A DNA stretch of 64,000 nt, taken from NCBI GenBank assembly GCA_963965975.1, contig OZ014416.1:8122001-8186000 (forward strand), written 5' to 3'. Below the pieces are notes generated by a model. That model made no database searches. It was not told the origin of the DNA and saw only the letters and a program-made list of their open reading frames with translations. Shown piece by piece: positions 53,881 to 64,000 of this stretch; the stretch's first letter is position 1; every line of letters starts with the position of its first letter. The DNA comes from Xestospongia bergquistia. Taxonomy: Eukaryota; Porifera; Demospongiae; Haplosclerida; Petrosiidae. The translations under genes were made by a program, and so were the position numbers.

Positions 53881-56800
53881 CAGAGAGAGAAAGAGAGACA
53901 GAGATAGAGACAGAGAGAGACAGAGACAGAGACAGAGAGACAGAGAGAGAAAGAGAGACAGAGACAGAGACAGAGAGACAGAGATAGAGACAGAGAGAGA
54001 GACAGAGAGAGACAGAGAGACAGACAGACAGACAGACAGAGACAGAGAGAAAGAGAGAGAGACAGAGAGAGGAGAAGAAGGAGATCATTTCTAAGAAGTG
54101 TTACATACAATAAATCATTCCCCTTTATAAAATACAGGGAATGTTACCTTAAATCCTTCAATTTGTGATTCTATTAATCGTACACGAGCAGCTACAAGTT
54201 CTAAACATTTAAATGCATTCTGTGTAGCATTAACCCATCTCTCAAGACTATCAGCAACTTGTTGAAATTCCTGAGTCTGCATAAGAGCATCAGTAAGCTT
54301 CTGATGTATATCACTAAGCAAGTTACCTAATAAAGTGAAACACAATAGTAATATCGAATATATCATACCTAATAAAGTGAAACACAATAGTAATATCGAA
54401 TATATCAGTATATCTTAAGTACATGTGTGACATTACATTGACAATGTTAGTCATTACTTACCAACACTGTCCCAGTCTTTTTGTAAGTCATGAACATTAG
54501 ATGTGAGGAGATCTTTTTGAGTGGAGTCTTGTATATAGCTAGCTAACTGGAGTCCTTCTTCATTACATTGAGCTAAACATGGAGCTAAACTATTGTATTC
54601 TGACTTTAGATCCTAAATAGGAAAGATAATGATTTATTATATAAGAGTGTCTGTCCATTTCTCTATCCATCTGTCCATCAATTCACTTATCTGTCCATTT
54701 CTCTATCCATCTGTCCATCAATTCACTTATCTGTCCATTTCTCAATCCATCCATCCATCCATCAATTCACTTATCTGTCCATTTCTCAATCCATCCATCC
54801 ATCCATCAATTCACCTATCTATCCATTTCTCTATCCATCCATCCATCAATTCACCTATCTATCCATTTCTCTATCCATCCATCCATCAATTCACTTATCT
54901 GTCCATTTCTCTATCCATCCATCAATTCACTTATCTGTCCATTTCTCAATCCATCCATCCATCCATCAATTCACCTATCTATCCATTTCTCTATCCATCC
55001 ATCCATCAATTCACTTATCTGTCCATTTCTCTATCCATCCTTCAATTCACCTATCTGTCCATTTCTCTATCTATCCATCCATCCATCAATTCACCTATCT
55101 CTCCATAACTTACATCAATTTTTATCTTCAATTCTTGTACAGCCTCTGGTTCAGATGGTATAGATCCTAAACCAGTCAATTCCTCAAGGGTTCTCTTCAC
55201 CCATGACGTCAGACGATCCTTTTCTTTCTCATATGATCTTGCCAGCTTCACAGCTGGTTCCAAACTTGCCTGAGCAGATGATAACTTGTCAGACAGGTCA
55301 GACCACATTTGTTGTATCTCGTCTAACTGGTTTTTCAAGGCTGGGAGTTCAGTATCATCAGATGAGAGAGCTGTGGTAATGCTGTGATACATTTGTACTA
55401 TCTCATCTCTTTGTGAAGATTTTTTTGTAAAATGATTCTGTAGTGACTAAAATAAAAGGAGAATTATTATTATTAATTAATAATTATTAATTAATTAATT
55501 ATTATTTGAATGAATGGATGGGATAAATGGACGAATAGATGAATAGAATGGATGAATGGATGGAGAGATTAATAGATCAATATACTTGACATGAAGTCAG
55601 TTGATCTTGTAAAACTTGAAAAGTTGGTACTTTAATAGACAATTCATCAACTGATGACACTTGTTCTTGTAACCATGGCAACAACTGATTAACATGACCA
55701 TCAAATTTCTTTAAATTATCATAAAGAGCAATTAACAATGCTAATCTCTCAGACAATGTTCGCTTTAAATTCTCGAGACGTTTTCTATCTTCATCCAGCC
55801 TCCCTTGTAATTCAGACTGACCTATTGAGAAAGAAGTTAATATGTCAATGCAATATACAAACACATGTACATGTGGTCATTGTTTTTACCTTGTCTTGTG
55901 TCCTCTGTTGGTAAAGGACTTACTGATAAAGCTAGTCCTTTCATCTCATCTAAGTAAGCAGGTTCTTCCTCTGGTCCTAAGTACATTTTCTGAGCCTCTC
56001 TGAGGTGAGCATGGAACTCGGGTTCATGATCAGATATTTCTGATTGAAGAGACTGCAGAATAATATTAGAAATATATTATAAATTACATATAAAATTTTA
56101 TGTAAAAATTAAAGTATTATGATATTTTTTATACTTTTTAACAACATAACAATGTAATACATTGTAATAAGCAAATATAATAAAAAATTTATTAAGGACA
56201 CCTTGTTAAAATTTGGGTACAAATAAAAAAATTCCTCTATAAATAACAGCTGCTAAACTATAGGTATCCCATTAATTAATAATACATAAATCTTAAATGA
56301 TCTCACTTTAATAGTTTCAATCTGAGATTGAATAAGAGTGGTTATGGCAGTGGGTGGAGCTAGCAAACTAGCTGACTCCTCCCATCCTAGCAAAACTCTT
56401 TCCCAGTTCTCAAGAGAGCCTTCGTATAATTTAACCCTCGGCAGAAACATGGTCAACATTTCTAATCGTTTACTAGTTAAATTTCTTAACTTTGAATAAT
56501 CCTTTAAAATACATTCCATTTTAATTTTTGGAGAACTAGAATCTGATTGGTCAGGTAGAGAAGATACCACACCCTCTAATTCAGATAAAAGAGGGAGATA
56601 AGCATCAATTTGATGCTGAAATCGACCAGCATGATGAACTTGACTGGTCAATGGCAACACAAGAACAGCACATCGTTGCATTGAATTTAGCTCTGTAAAA
56701 CGACTTTGTAGCCACACCTCCATAGGATATGCTTGAGTTTCAAAACCAAGTGTACGATAACGAGAGTTTAAAGTATTAAAACGAGCATCAAGTTCTCTTA

Positions 56801-57179
56801 TGTGGAGCTGTTCAAGGTAAGTAGAAAGAGATGAAATGAGAGACTCCATAGAATCTAATGGCATCTCATGTTCTGTAATGTCCTCTTGAAGTTGCTACAG
56901 TTAAAGGAGATGAAGACAATTTCAAATGATCCTATACAACTTACCTGAGCTTCTTTTAATTGTTCAGTCATGTTGACACCAGTTTTTCCTAATGTATTAT
57001 TTAATACATGTATTTTCTCTTCATTGGATGCCAGCCATGTTTCAAAGTCCATCCAGTCTAGCTCTAATGTCTTCAGTCTGTTAGTAATATGCTGAAAAGT
57101 GAATAGGTAGTTAATAACTAGTTATAACTAGTTGTTTGTCAATTAATATTATAATATATTCATAAAGAGATCACTCAAA

Positions 57180-57218
<39 letters not shown>

Positions 57219-57790
57219 CCTACTTTTAAAGCTTTTGTCTTCTCGTCCTTCATTTGTTTACACTGCTTCAATTTCTCTTTCAAAGAATTAACATCGCCTT
57301 GGAAACGAGTTTGATCAAAGGGTGTGTCCAACAAACTAGCACATTGCGCTAACAAAGCATCAAATTGTGTCTGTATAGATGTATACTCCTGAGTAAGTCC
57401 CTAGTAATTAGAATATAATTTTTATTATATTAAATATTGTGTATACTCCTGAGTAAGTCCCTAGTAATTAGAATATAATTATTACATTAAATATTGTCTA
57501 CATTTATGATAATATACATGTACAATATATTATTACCACAATCACATCATTGTCCACTAAATGTCAATTATTCATCCATTATATCACATATATATGTATT
57601 CTTTGTACCTCAAGCTCCACCCTCTTTTTCTCCGCCCCTTCTGTGGTATTTGTAGATGGAGAATATTCTGCTAGTTTTTCCAATAGATTGTCAGCACTTA
57701 ATATAAGTTGACGATGTGACACATAAAATGACTCTAACTGTGGAATAATGTCAGTAATCACTTCTATATCCTCGTGAATAACCTGTGAGT

Positions 57791-57860
<70 letters not shown>

Positions 57861-60800
57861 CACATATACACATTTCAAATCCATTCATATTATATATATA
57901 CCTGTAAACCACTCCAACGTGTTTCCAAGTTTTCAAGTTTCTCCTTTGTCTCTTCTTTCTCCTCTCCTTTCATTATGTCCAATATTGTATGGAACCGCCC
58001 ACACAAATCATGATACAACTCCTCATGAGCTGAAATATCAGCGGATACAGCCTAGAAAGGTCAAAGGTAAAAGGTCAACAAAAGATGTCAGATGTATTAT
58101 AGAATAGCAATATATTAATATACAACTTACTTTGAGGTATGCTAGTCCACTTTTGAGATCATTGACTTCTAATTTTAGTTGATTATCACGTTGAATTTTT
58201 CTCTCTGTATCTCGTAACCAACTGACAAAAGAGGAATAAGCAGATTGGAAAGCTTGAGCTCTATAGAAAATGAACATGACATCAATATATGTTAGTCAAT
58301 GGTAACTATCAGACAATATGGAGTACTACAGATTCTTCAGGTACTATTGGGTACTATAAACATAGATCTATGATGTCCAATAGTGCCTGTAATGTCATAG
58401 GTAGTATCTGAAATGCCCAATCAGACAAGATGGGCGGGGCACCATAGACATAGATCTATGGTGTCCAATAGTGCCTGTAAAGTCAGGTAGTATCTGAAAT
58501 GCCCAAGATAGGCGGGTACCATATATATAGATCTATGATGTCCCTAGCTGGAATCTTACTCTGCTAGTGAAGACTCTAGTTCTTCTCTAAGACTCCTCAA
58601 AGATTCTTGTATAGCTTCATAACGTTTTTGAGCTTTCTCTTTCTCTATCACACATTCATCCTCTCCTCCTTCTTCTTCTTCAGCTTCACTGTCCGTGGGT
58701 TCTCTCACACTCCAAGCAGCTACCGTCATATGTAGTGGATCCATGAGAGAACGAAGTTCTGAAAACTCAGACTCCAAAGTCTATAAATTGAGAAATTGTA
58801 ATGGTCACATGACTTTCATGTGACTTATTACATATTGGCTGTGTAATATCATGTTAATATCATATGATCACATGATGTTCATTGTAATATTGTATTTGAT
58901 AGCCACACCTACCTCCATCATTTCCAACTGTTCTCTTAAACTTTTAACACTGTTTTTCCCAAGACCAGATGTTTTAATATCGGCAATTAATGACTCTGCC
59001 CCTTCTAATTTAGGCAAGACAGCTTGGAATGCTTCTTCACATGCAAGACGTTTCTCTCGTGCTTCCTCATATCTCTGAGTTCTTCTAGCAACACGAGCTA
59101 GAGAGAGAGAGAGAGAGAGAGAGAGAGGTGAATACTATTCACACCTTTTACAACTAATGTTAATCCATTTAACTGACTCAATTGTGGTATGAATCCATTC
59201 AACAAATCAGTATTCATACAAGTATTGATCCATCTAACTAACTAGTATGCATCCATTGAGTACATATATGTATAACTATGTCCATTAAATCATACCTAAT
59301 GTATATACATGCATCCATTCTGTTATATTTATCCATTATGTTAACCTTTCAACTTTTGATATCTCTTTTTCTCAGCATGTACATCAGCTGATATTACTTG
59401 TAGTCCATTATCATAGGTGTGGCTTTGTAGAGGATGTTCCCCTTCATCAAAAGAGGCTGTCGAGGGAGACTTGAACCCATCACTCTCCCAATCAAAAAAT
59501 CCTTCAGGTAGGAGACAAGAGCGAGTGTGTTCTGGATGGAGTTTACGTTTATAGGACAACAGGAGTGCTTGATGTTTCTATGAGGTAATAATGACATCAT
59601 CACATATACATATAGTTTGACCTCAGATCATTTTGTCCATTTATCTGTTCATTTATTAATCCATCCATCCTTCTTACTTTAGCAGTTTCTATAAATTTGC
59701 CTCCTAGTGTCTCACAAGACACTAGATCATGAGAATGTAACTCAACATCTGTTTTAAATGCCTTCAAAGCCTCTGTCTGTTCAACTAACACATCTTTTCC
59801 TCCATAATCCACTCTATTCCATTGTGACAACTTAGCCTCAGTTTGTCCTAACCACACATCAAATGGATCACGACATTCCAAGTAGACATTGAGTCGTACA
59901 CGTCCTGTCTCAACTAAATCACGTCTATTTTCCGCCTACACAAATAATAACAAACTATTACATTACATGTACATGTATCAATAATTTAGTACATGTGTAT
60001 TAACTGACATGTATTATATAGTGTGAGTAGTAGTTATTAATAGGGTGTGGTTATACCTGTTCATAGAGCTCCTCCCAGTTAGATTTTAATTCATCATGAC
60101 ATTGAGTTATAGGTTCAGGTAAAAGTATTGTCTTGTGACCAGCCACTGACAAAAGATTACGCAATGATCTTTGATATTTGGGTTTACATTCTTCTACTTT
60201 TAACAGAATAGCCTGTAAACAAATGAACAGATCAAATGATATGAAAATAAAAGATATATCATACCTGTACTTCTTCATCTTGCGTCTGAACTACAGGGAC
60301 ACTCCCACCAAGTGGGCGGGCATCAGTAAGCTCCTCCCTCATCTCCATTACTTTACTTCTGACAGTCTCAAACTCAGTCCACCAACATCCGACATTATCA
60401 ATAACGTCAGCCAATTCAGAATGGTTCTCCTCAACTATAAGATAGAGCAAATATACACAGTATAGTATGTTGAAGATACGTAAATATTTAACTCTTTCAT
60501 ACTATAAAGGTTTCATTATCTATTGTTAATATATTAACCTTTTTCAAGTAATGATTGGAATTGAGATAATGTTTTTTCAATGTCGTCCTTATTTGGTAAG
60601 AGATGACATTTAGCCGAGAGAGACGTGAAGATTGGCTTCTGAGATATCAAAGGTTCGTAAACTTCCTTAGTGAAAGTATCCTGCAAGTAAATGGACAGAT
60701 ATGTGGATAAATGGATGAATGATTTAATGAATAGACAAATATACAGACCAATGGATATATACCTGCAAATCCTTTAAGTCACTTTTTAAATTTTCTACTG

Positions 60801-63574
60801 TAACAGCTGCTGGAAATAGTTCTTTATAATCTGGTTCTATAGCAAACAGAGCTTGCTTCAACTTGTTAAACTGGTCTGACAGGTCTTGAGATTGTTCTCC
60901 AGTCGCATGTAATTCATCATACCAGTTCTGCCAAGCTAGTAATAGATTAGACCAGTCTTGTATAAAATCAGTTAGTGTGTGAGATAGTGTGTCTTTATGA
61001 TGATTAGTAAAGTGTTCTCCAATGATAGATCGGCCTAAAGACAACATGGCGTCAACTTGTGGTTGTGCTTCTGTGAGCCTCTGACGAAATGTCTATAGAA
61101 GAAATGACCAGATAAGTTAATGTCTTCATTAATCCATTTCTCAATCCAGATCTCTCCATTCATTTGTCAGTCTGTTCAATATTCAAGTCATCCATTGATC
61201 CATCTTTCTCTTTGTCCATCCATCCATCTATCTATCTGTCCATCCATCCATCCAACTGTCCGTCCATCTATCTATCTGTCCATACCTGACAAGTTGAAGT
61301 TTGTTGGGCTATTTTCTCAGCACTATCTCCGACAGGTTTCTCGCTATCCAATAAACCACGCCCCTCGTTAATTAGTTCGCGTAGGAATTTATACATCTCT
61401 TCAAATTGAAGTAATCGATTCAACAAATCATCAGATTGTTGTAATCTAAGTTCAACCTGTACTTTGTACCTAATAAATGGATAGATAGTTGAATAAATGG
61501 ATCAATAGGAAGATAAATGGATCAATAGGAGGATAAATGGATCAATAGGAAGATAAATGGATCAATAGGAGGATAAATGGATCAATAGGAAGATAAATGG
61601 ATCAATAGGAGGATAAATGGATCAATAGGAAGATAAATGGATCAATAAGAAGATAAAAGGATGGACGAATGAGACAAGTACATCTCTATAAATAAACGAA
61701 TGGATGGATAGAATGGATGAATAAACTGATAAATGGACAGACACTAATAGTAACCATAGTAACCATACCTTTCCCATTGGTCTTTTAACACTCCAGACTG
61801 TTCAAATAGACTCATATCAGGAATGCCTTCAGAAGGTTCTCTTGTTGCCGTAGTAACTGAGAACACAGACGACTGCCTCTTAAGTTTTCTTGTAAATTTA
61901 TCAGCAGAACTTTGAATAGGCTAACAAATGGAGAGACATTAAAATACGATACTTGATACGATAATATTAAAAGGTTGGATGATATAATATTTCATTAGCT
62001 TCATGAAGGTAGTCGTTCATACCTCTCTACTTTTAGTAAACTGATCAGATAGTTCTTCTAAAGTCTCAACATTTTCTTTATGAACTAAAATATCTTTCAA
62101 CAATGTCTCAAAATTTTCTTTTTGTTTCTTTAGTTCTATTGCATCAGTTTCCAGTAATGGTAAACTAGAAAAGGTTTCCTGATGTTGTAGACACCATGAC
62201 TCGAGTGGGCTCTTAATAGAATCAAATTGTGATACTGTCTCTGAAATAGACTCTAACTTTGATAGTCTGTTTAAATGGAAAAAAATTGAAATGATGAATA
62301 TATTTGATAATAAATAAATATCTTTAAAAATAGATATATCATTTAAGGTATGTGCTCCAATTTAAGGATAATTTGAAATGGTCAAATGATTTGGTAATAG
62401 ATGTATAAAAGACAAAATAGATTAATGATTGTTGTATATAAACAAAATAAACACATGTTTATGTACAATGGACATACATTTGTGTATAATGGACACATGT
62501 TTATGTACAATGGACATACATTTGTGTACAATGGACACATGTTCATATACAATAGACATACATTTGTGTACAATGGACACATGTTTATGTACAATGGACA
62601 TACATTTGTGTATAATGGACACATGTTTATGTACAATGGACATACATTTGTGTACAATGGACACATGTTCATATACAATAGACATACATTTGTGTACAAT
62701 GGACACATGTTTATGTACAATGGACATACATTTGTGTATAATGGACACATGTTTATGTACAATGGACATACATTTGTGTACAATGGACACATGTTCATAT
62801 ACAATAGACATACATTTGTGTACAATGGACACATGTTTATATACAATGGACATATGTTTGTATATAATGGACACATGTTCATATACAATAGACATACATT
62901 TGTGTACAATGGACACATGTTTATATACAATGGACATATGTTTGTATATAATGGACACATGTTCATATACAATGGACATGCATTTGTGTACAATGGACAT
63001 ATGTTTATATACAATGGACATATGTTTGTATATAATGGACATACATTTGTGTACAATGGACATATGTTTATATACAATGGACATATGTTCATGTACAATG
63101 GACATTATTAATAAACAATGGATACATAGAGTACTGACCTGTTCTTGATCTGTTCTTGTATCGAGTCCCATCGTTTGTTAAGATCTTCAACAGCTTCTTC
63201 CATCCCAGGAAAAGGGGTGGAGTTTATTTTCTCCATGACAACAGATGCTTGAGTTAATTCATTTGACTGAAATGACTAAATGAGAGAGAAAAGATGGATG
63301 CATAAAGATGGATAAATAGATAAGGAAATGGATAGATGAATAAATCAAATGGACAGATATATTGTCCTGTGATATATACAGACCTGATAATCACTGATTT
63401 GATCCAAAATGAGTTGGTTCTCAGCAAATTTACCATTTTTAATAAGCCATTTCTCACAATCCTTTAATTTACTGTCAGCTTCTGCTAATAGCAATTGAGC
63501 ATCACCAACAGATGAGAGAAACCCTTCAAGACGAGACTGTAATGAGGAGAGACGATCTTGTAGAGCAGTTACCC

Positions 63575-63618
<44 letters not shown>

Positions 63619-64000
63619 CTCTTCACTTTTATTCTTTCAATCCTTACTGCTCTTCCAGTGGTCCCATTTCAGTGTAGCCACAATCTTTAAGTGTTTGGAG
63701 TTTCTCACATATACTGTCCACACTATCTTGAGTTGCCTAGACAACACTATATCATATAACAATGTACAGATACAACTCATAGTATGTACATTGGTTACAA
63801 AATAGGAGTAATCCAAGTAATGTAGTAATTTGTAAAGTATTTTAGATATTTTGTATATCATACCTTTAAACTGATCTGTAGGTCAGATACTTTTCCTGTA
63901 ACTTCTTCAGTTGTCATAGAAACGCTATCATTTTCAATTTGAGTAGTACTTTTATCAATAGAGTCAAGAGAAGAGGATACAGCAAGCAAGTCTGACTGGA
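42823..64000 (-). CDS. MACF1/DST: Spectraplakin (MACF1 / dystonin / Shot type), 3' portion
   Basis: About 55 exons read leftward with consistent phases and encode about 3,690 residues. From N to C: a rod of roughly 30 spectrin repeats, two EF-hands, a GAS2 domain and a basic Ser/Pro tail. This order is diagnostic of spectraplakins, which link actin (through N-terminal CH domains, outside this window) to microtubules (through GAS2 and the tail). The N-terminal CH and plakin domains must lie beyond 64000. Introns are short but many contain microsatellites. One exon (49404-49538) does not keep frame as I read it. Everything else is intact, so the gene looks functional. Confidence 0.96.
43539..44161 (-). 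CDS. GAS2 (GAR) microtubule-binding domain
   Basis: It is encoded across exons 44087-44161 ([20 protein letters not shown]), 43674-43791 ([20 protein letters not shown] then [18 protein letters not shown]) and the start of 43341-43573 (GRTNAELRD). Zinc-coordinating cysteines typical of the fold are present (KCCCP, NDPC). It binds and stabilises microtubules in the family. Confidence 0.95.
43800..44035. repeat. AT-rich intronic minisatellite
   Basis: Irregular repeats of ATAATATAATACTAATAT and TACCTCATATAATAT fill the intron between the two GAS2 exons. Confidence 0.9.
44212..44749 (-). CDS. Pair of EF-hands
   Basis: Exons 44601-44749 and 44212-44393. The first loop is [12 protein letters not shown], fully canonical (D1, N3, D5, E12). 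The second is [12 protein letters not shown], with Asp instead of Glu at position 12, so its calcium affinity may be lower. In spectraplakins the EF-hands sit immediately before GAS2, as here. Confidence 0.94.
44412..44595. repeat. ~20-bp CATTCATCAACYTATGTGTC minisatellite
   Basis: About eight degenerate copies lie in the intron between the two EF-hand exons, ending beside the donor of exon 44601-44749. Confidence 0.9.
45111..49538 (-). CDS. Spectrin-repeat rod, C-terminal third
   Basis: Exons (right to left): 49404-49538, 48947-49310, 48647-48802, 48401-48528, 47968-48166, 47420-47617, 47238-47366, 46698-46889, 46432-46563, 45441-45773, 45111-45343. Each repeat is a three-helix coil with the signature W after the first helix (for example [29 protein letters not shown]). 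The last repeat leads through [20 protein letters not shown] into the EF-hands, as in MACF1. Confidence 0.92.
45386..45438. repeat. (ATCC)n microsatellite
   Basis: A run of ATCC tetramers ends at the donor of exon 45441-45773. Confidence 0.95.
45774..46065. repeat. (GA)n tract and its duplicate
   Basis: A (GA)n run abuts the acceptor of exon 45441-45773. The block AGACAGACAGACAGAGACAG plus AATGTATTATTAGTAATAAA appears twice (about 45837-45895 and 46007-46065) with a second, longer (GA)n run between. Confidence 0.95.
48200..48352. repeat. 51-bp minisatellite, three copies
   Basis: Units contain CATTCACTCATTGGTATGTA and ACGTCATCTATTCTTTCAGT. They lie between exons 47968-48166 and 48401-48528. 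Confidence 0.93.
49600..49800. repeat. Dispersed ~60-bp repeat, three to four units
   Basis: The core CACAGTGACCTAGGATAGCT plus ACCATTAGTAAGCTCTAGAC recurs with a ~60-bp period. It is the reverse complement of the repeat at 11402-11512. It lies in the intron upstream (in transcription) of exon 49404-49538. Confidence 0.9.
49801..50495 (-). other. Rest of the intron between exons 50496 and 49404
   Basis: AT-rich sequence with no exon or repeat recognised. Confidence 0.5.
50496..56894 (-). CDS. Spectrin-repeat rod, middle part
   Basis: Exons (right to left): 56307-56894, 55890-56052, 55586-55821, 55114-55446, 54462-54612, 54148-54326, 53641-53823, 53416-53559, 52874-53362, 52460-52789, 52181-52401, 51960-52074, 51815-51893, 51509-51744, 51174-51371, 50922-51050, 50496-50822. 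All phases match. Typical motifs are [20 protein letters not shown] and [16 protein letters not shown]. Exon 52874-53362 contains a longer loop with SPRRQEG and SPNQPTEGS. Confidence 0.92.
51053..51168. repeat. Short 21-bp AATGGACACACATTTGATGT repeat
   Basis: Four to five degenerate units of a 21-bp motif lie beside exons 50922-51050 and 51174-51371. They resemble the large array at 62455-63110. Confidence 0.85.
53824..54075. repeat. Compound (GA)n/(CAGA)n microsatellite
   Basis: About 250 bp starts at the acceptor of exon 53641-53823. On the coding strand it forms a very long pyrimidine tract. Confidence 0.96.
54645..55107. repeat. ~40-bp TCCATCAATTCAC minisatellite
   Basis: About eleven copies of a 36-44 bp unit with TCTGTCCATTTCTCTATCCA and TCCATCAATTCACTTA fill the intron and end next to the donor of exon 55114-55446. 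Confidence 0.95.
56945..64000 (-). CDS. Spectrin-repeat rod, upstream part (open at right edge)
   Basis: Exons (right to left): 63864 to beyond 64000, 63648-63736, 63384-63573, 63139-63275, 62023-62266, 61769-61920, 61286-61469, 60763-61092, 60539-60680, 60265-60434, 60057-60212, 59678-59935, 59346-59577, 58913-59097, 58560-58780, 58131-58260, 57902-58051, 57609-57782, 57224-57400, 56945-57091. Motifs include [15 protein letters not shown] and [16 protein letters not shown]. The rod continues out of the window. Confidence 0.92.
57179..57219. repeat. (GA)n at a donor site
   Basis: This purine run on the plus strand directly follows (in transcription) the donor AAA|GTAGGT of exon 57224-57400. 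Confidence 0.93.
57381..57498. repeat. ~60-bp tandem duplication across an acceptor
   Basis: The segment GTATACTCCTGAGTAAGTCC plus CTAGTAATTAGAATATAATT occurs twice, at about 57381 and 57441. It includes the first exonic bases and acceptor of exon 57224-57400, so a decoy acceptor lies upstream. Confidence 0.93.
57789..57861. repeat. (GA)n at acceptor of exon 57609-57782
   Basis: About 70 bp of GA on the plus strand, giving a CT tract just upstream of TTTACTCACAG. Confidence 0.95.
58355..58546. repeat. ~85-bp minisatellite, about 2.3 copies
   Basis: Units contain CATAGATCTATGATGTCCAA, TAGTGCCTGTAA and GGTAGTATCTGAAATGCCCA. They are intronic between exons 58131 and 58560. Confidence 0.9.
59098..59128. 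repeat. (GA)n at acceptor of exon 58913-59097
   Basis: On the coding strand the intron ends directly in (CT)n then AG, so the microsatellite is itself the 3' splice site. Confidence 0.95.
61195..61282. repeat. (TCCA)-type repeat
   Basis: Degenerate CCATCCATCTATCTGTCCAT repeats end beside the donor of exon 61286-61469. Confidence 0.9.
61476..61660. repeat. 20-bp minisatellite, about nine copies
   Basis: The unit is AATGGATCAATAGGAAGATA, alternating with an AGGAGGATA variant. Confidence 0.95.
62455..63110. repeat. 21-bp minisatellite, about 31 copies
   Basis: Units alternate between AATGGACACATGTTTATGTA(C) and AATGGACATACATTTGTGTA(C), with higher-order blocks of about 126 bp. It is intronic between exons 62023-62266 and 63139-63275. 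Confidence 0.97.
63574..63612. repeat. (GA)n at acceptor of exon 63384-63573
   Basis: The intron ends (CT)n then AG on the coding strand, as at 59098. Confidence 0.95.

Noticed and set aside
53784-54110. Open frames rich in Leu/Ser or Arg/Glu
   Set aside because: Translation of a (GA)n/(CAGA)n microsatellite; the same applies at 45871-46237.
54629-55108. 159-codon Ser/Ile/His-rich frame
   Set aside because: A product of the TCCATCAATTCAC minisatellite inside an intron.
62382-63171. Four overlapping open frames of 236-249 codons on both strands
   Set aside because: They are produced by a 21-bp repeat, whose period is a multiple of three and so keeps all frames open. The region is an intron of the spectraplakin gene.

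Overview
The window is animal nuclear DNA, most probably from a demosponge close to Amphimedon queenslandica. This is an inference from strong AT richness, genes cut into many short exons by short GT..AG introns, death-fold plus ankyrin proteins carrying a module I associate with sponge gene models, and a full-size animal spectraplakin. There are no bacterial operons, rRNA or tRNA genes, and no CRISPR array. I rebuilt the genes by hand from splice sites and reading-frame phase.

Layout. (A) Minus strand, from 8053 leftward and out of the window: a protein with an N-terminal CARD-like helical domain, a Death domain, a cryptic module and ankyrin repeats. (B) Plus strand, 8683-12794: an ankyrin/patatin phospholipase of the calcium-independent PLA2 group VI type (PLA2G6-like), head to head with A. 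(C) Minus strand, 31985 to 13215: an 18-exon, about 582-residue ankyrin protein with a basic/Ser-Thr linker and a C-terminal CARD-like domain. Its 5' half is a duplicate of A's ankyrin exons (28.1-31.6 kb versus 0-4.6 kb). Its middle is an array of four tandem 2.17-kb units, each holding exactly one ankyrin exon. A decayed hAT transposase (ZNF862-like) abuts the array. (D) 32.0-36.8 kb: a 25-bp satellite, a hairpin repeat and a small, probably decayed gene. (E) Plus strand, 36820-42292: a four-exon, 1042-residue protein with the same cryptic module as gene A followed by three SH3-like domains. (F) Minus strand, 42823 to beyond 64000: the 3' portion (about 55 exons, about 3,690 residues) of a spectraplakin (MACF1/dystonin/Shot type), comprising a long spectrin-repeat rod, two EF-hands, a GAS2 domain and a tail with two SxIP motifs. 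Its introns are full of microsatellites and minisatellites.

How the parts fit. Genes A, B and C look like an accessory, immunity-like cluster: death-fold adaptors with ankyrin recognition surfaces beside a phospholipase. No function is shown by the sequence alone. The strongest unusual signal is in gene C. Four tandem units are almost identical in their intronic DNA, yet the single ankyrin exon in each differs at 12 of 34 codons. Every difference I can read is amino-acid changing, and most fall at positions left variable in the ankyrin consensus (the surface varied in designed ankyrin proteins). This suggests repeat-exon amplification with diversification of a binding surface.
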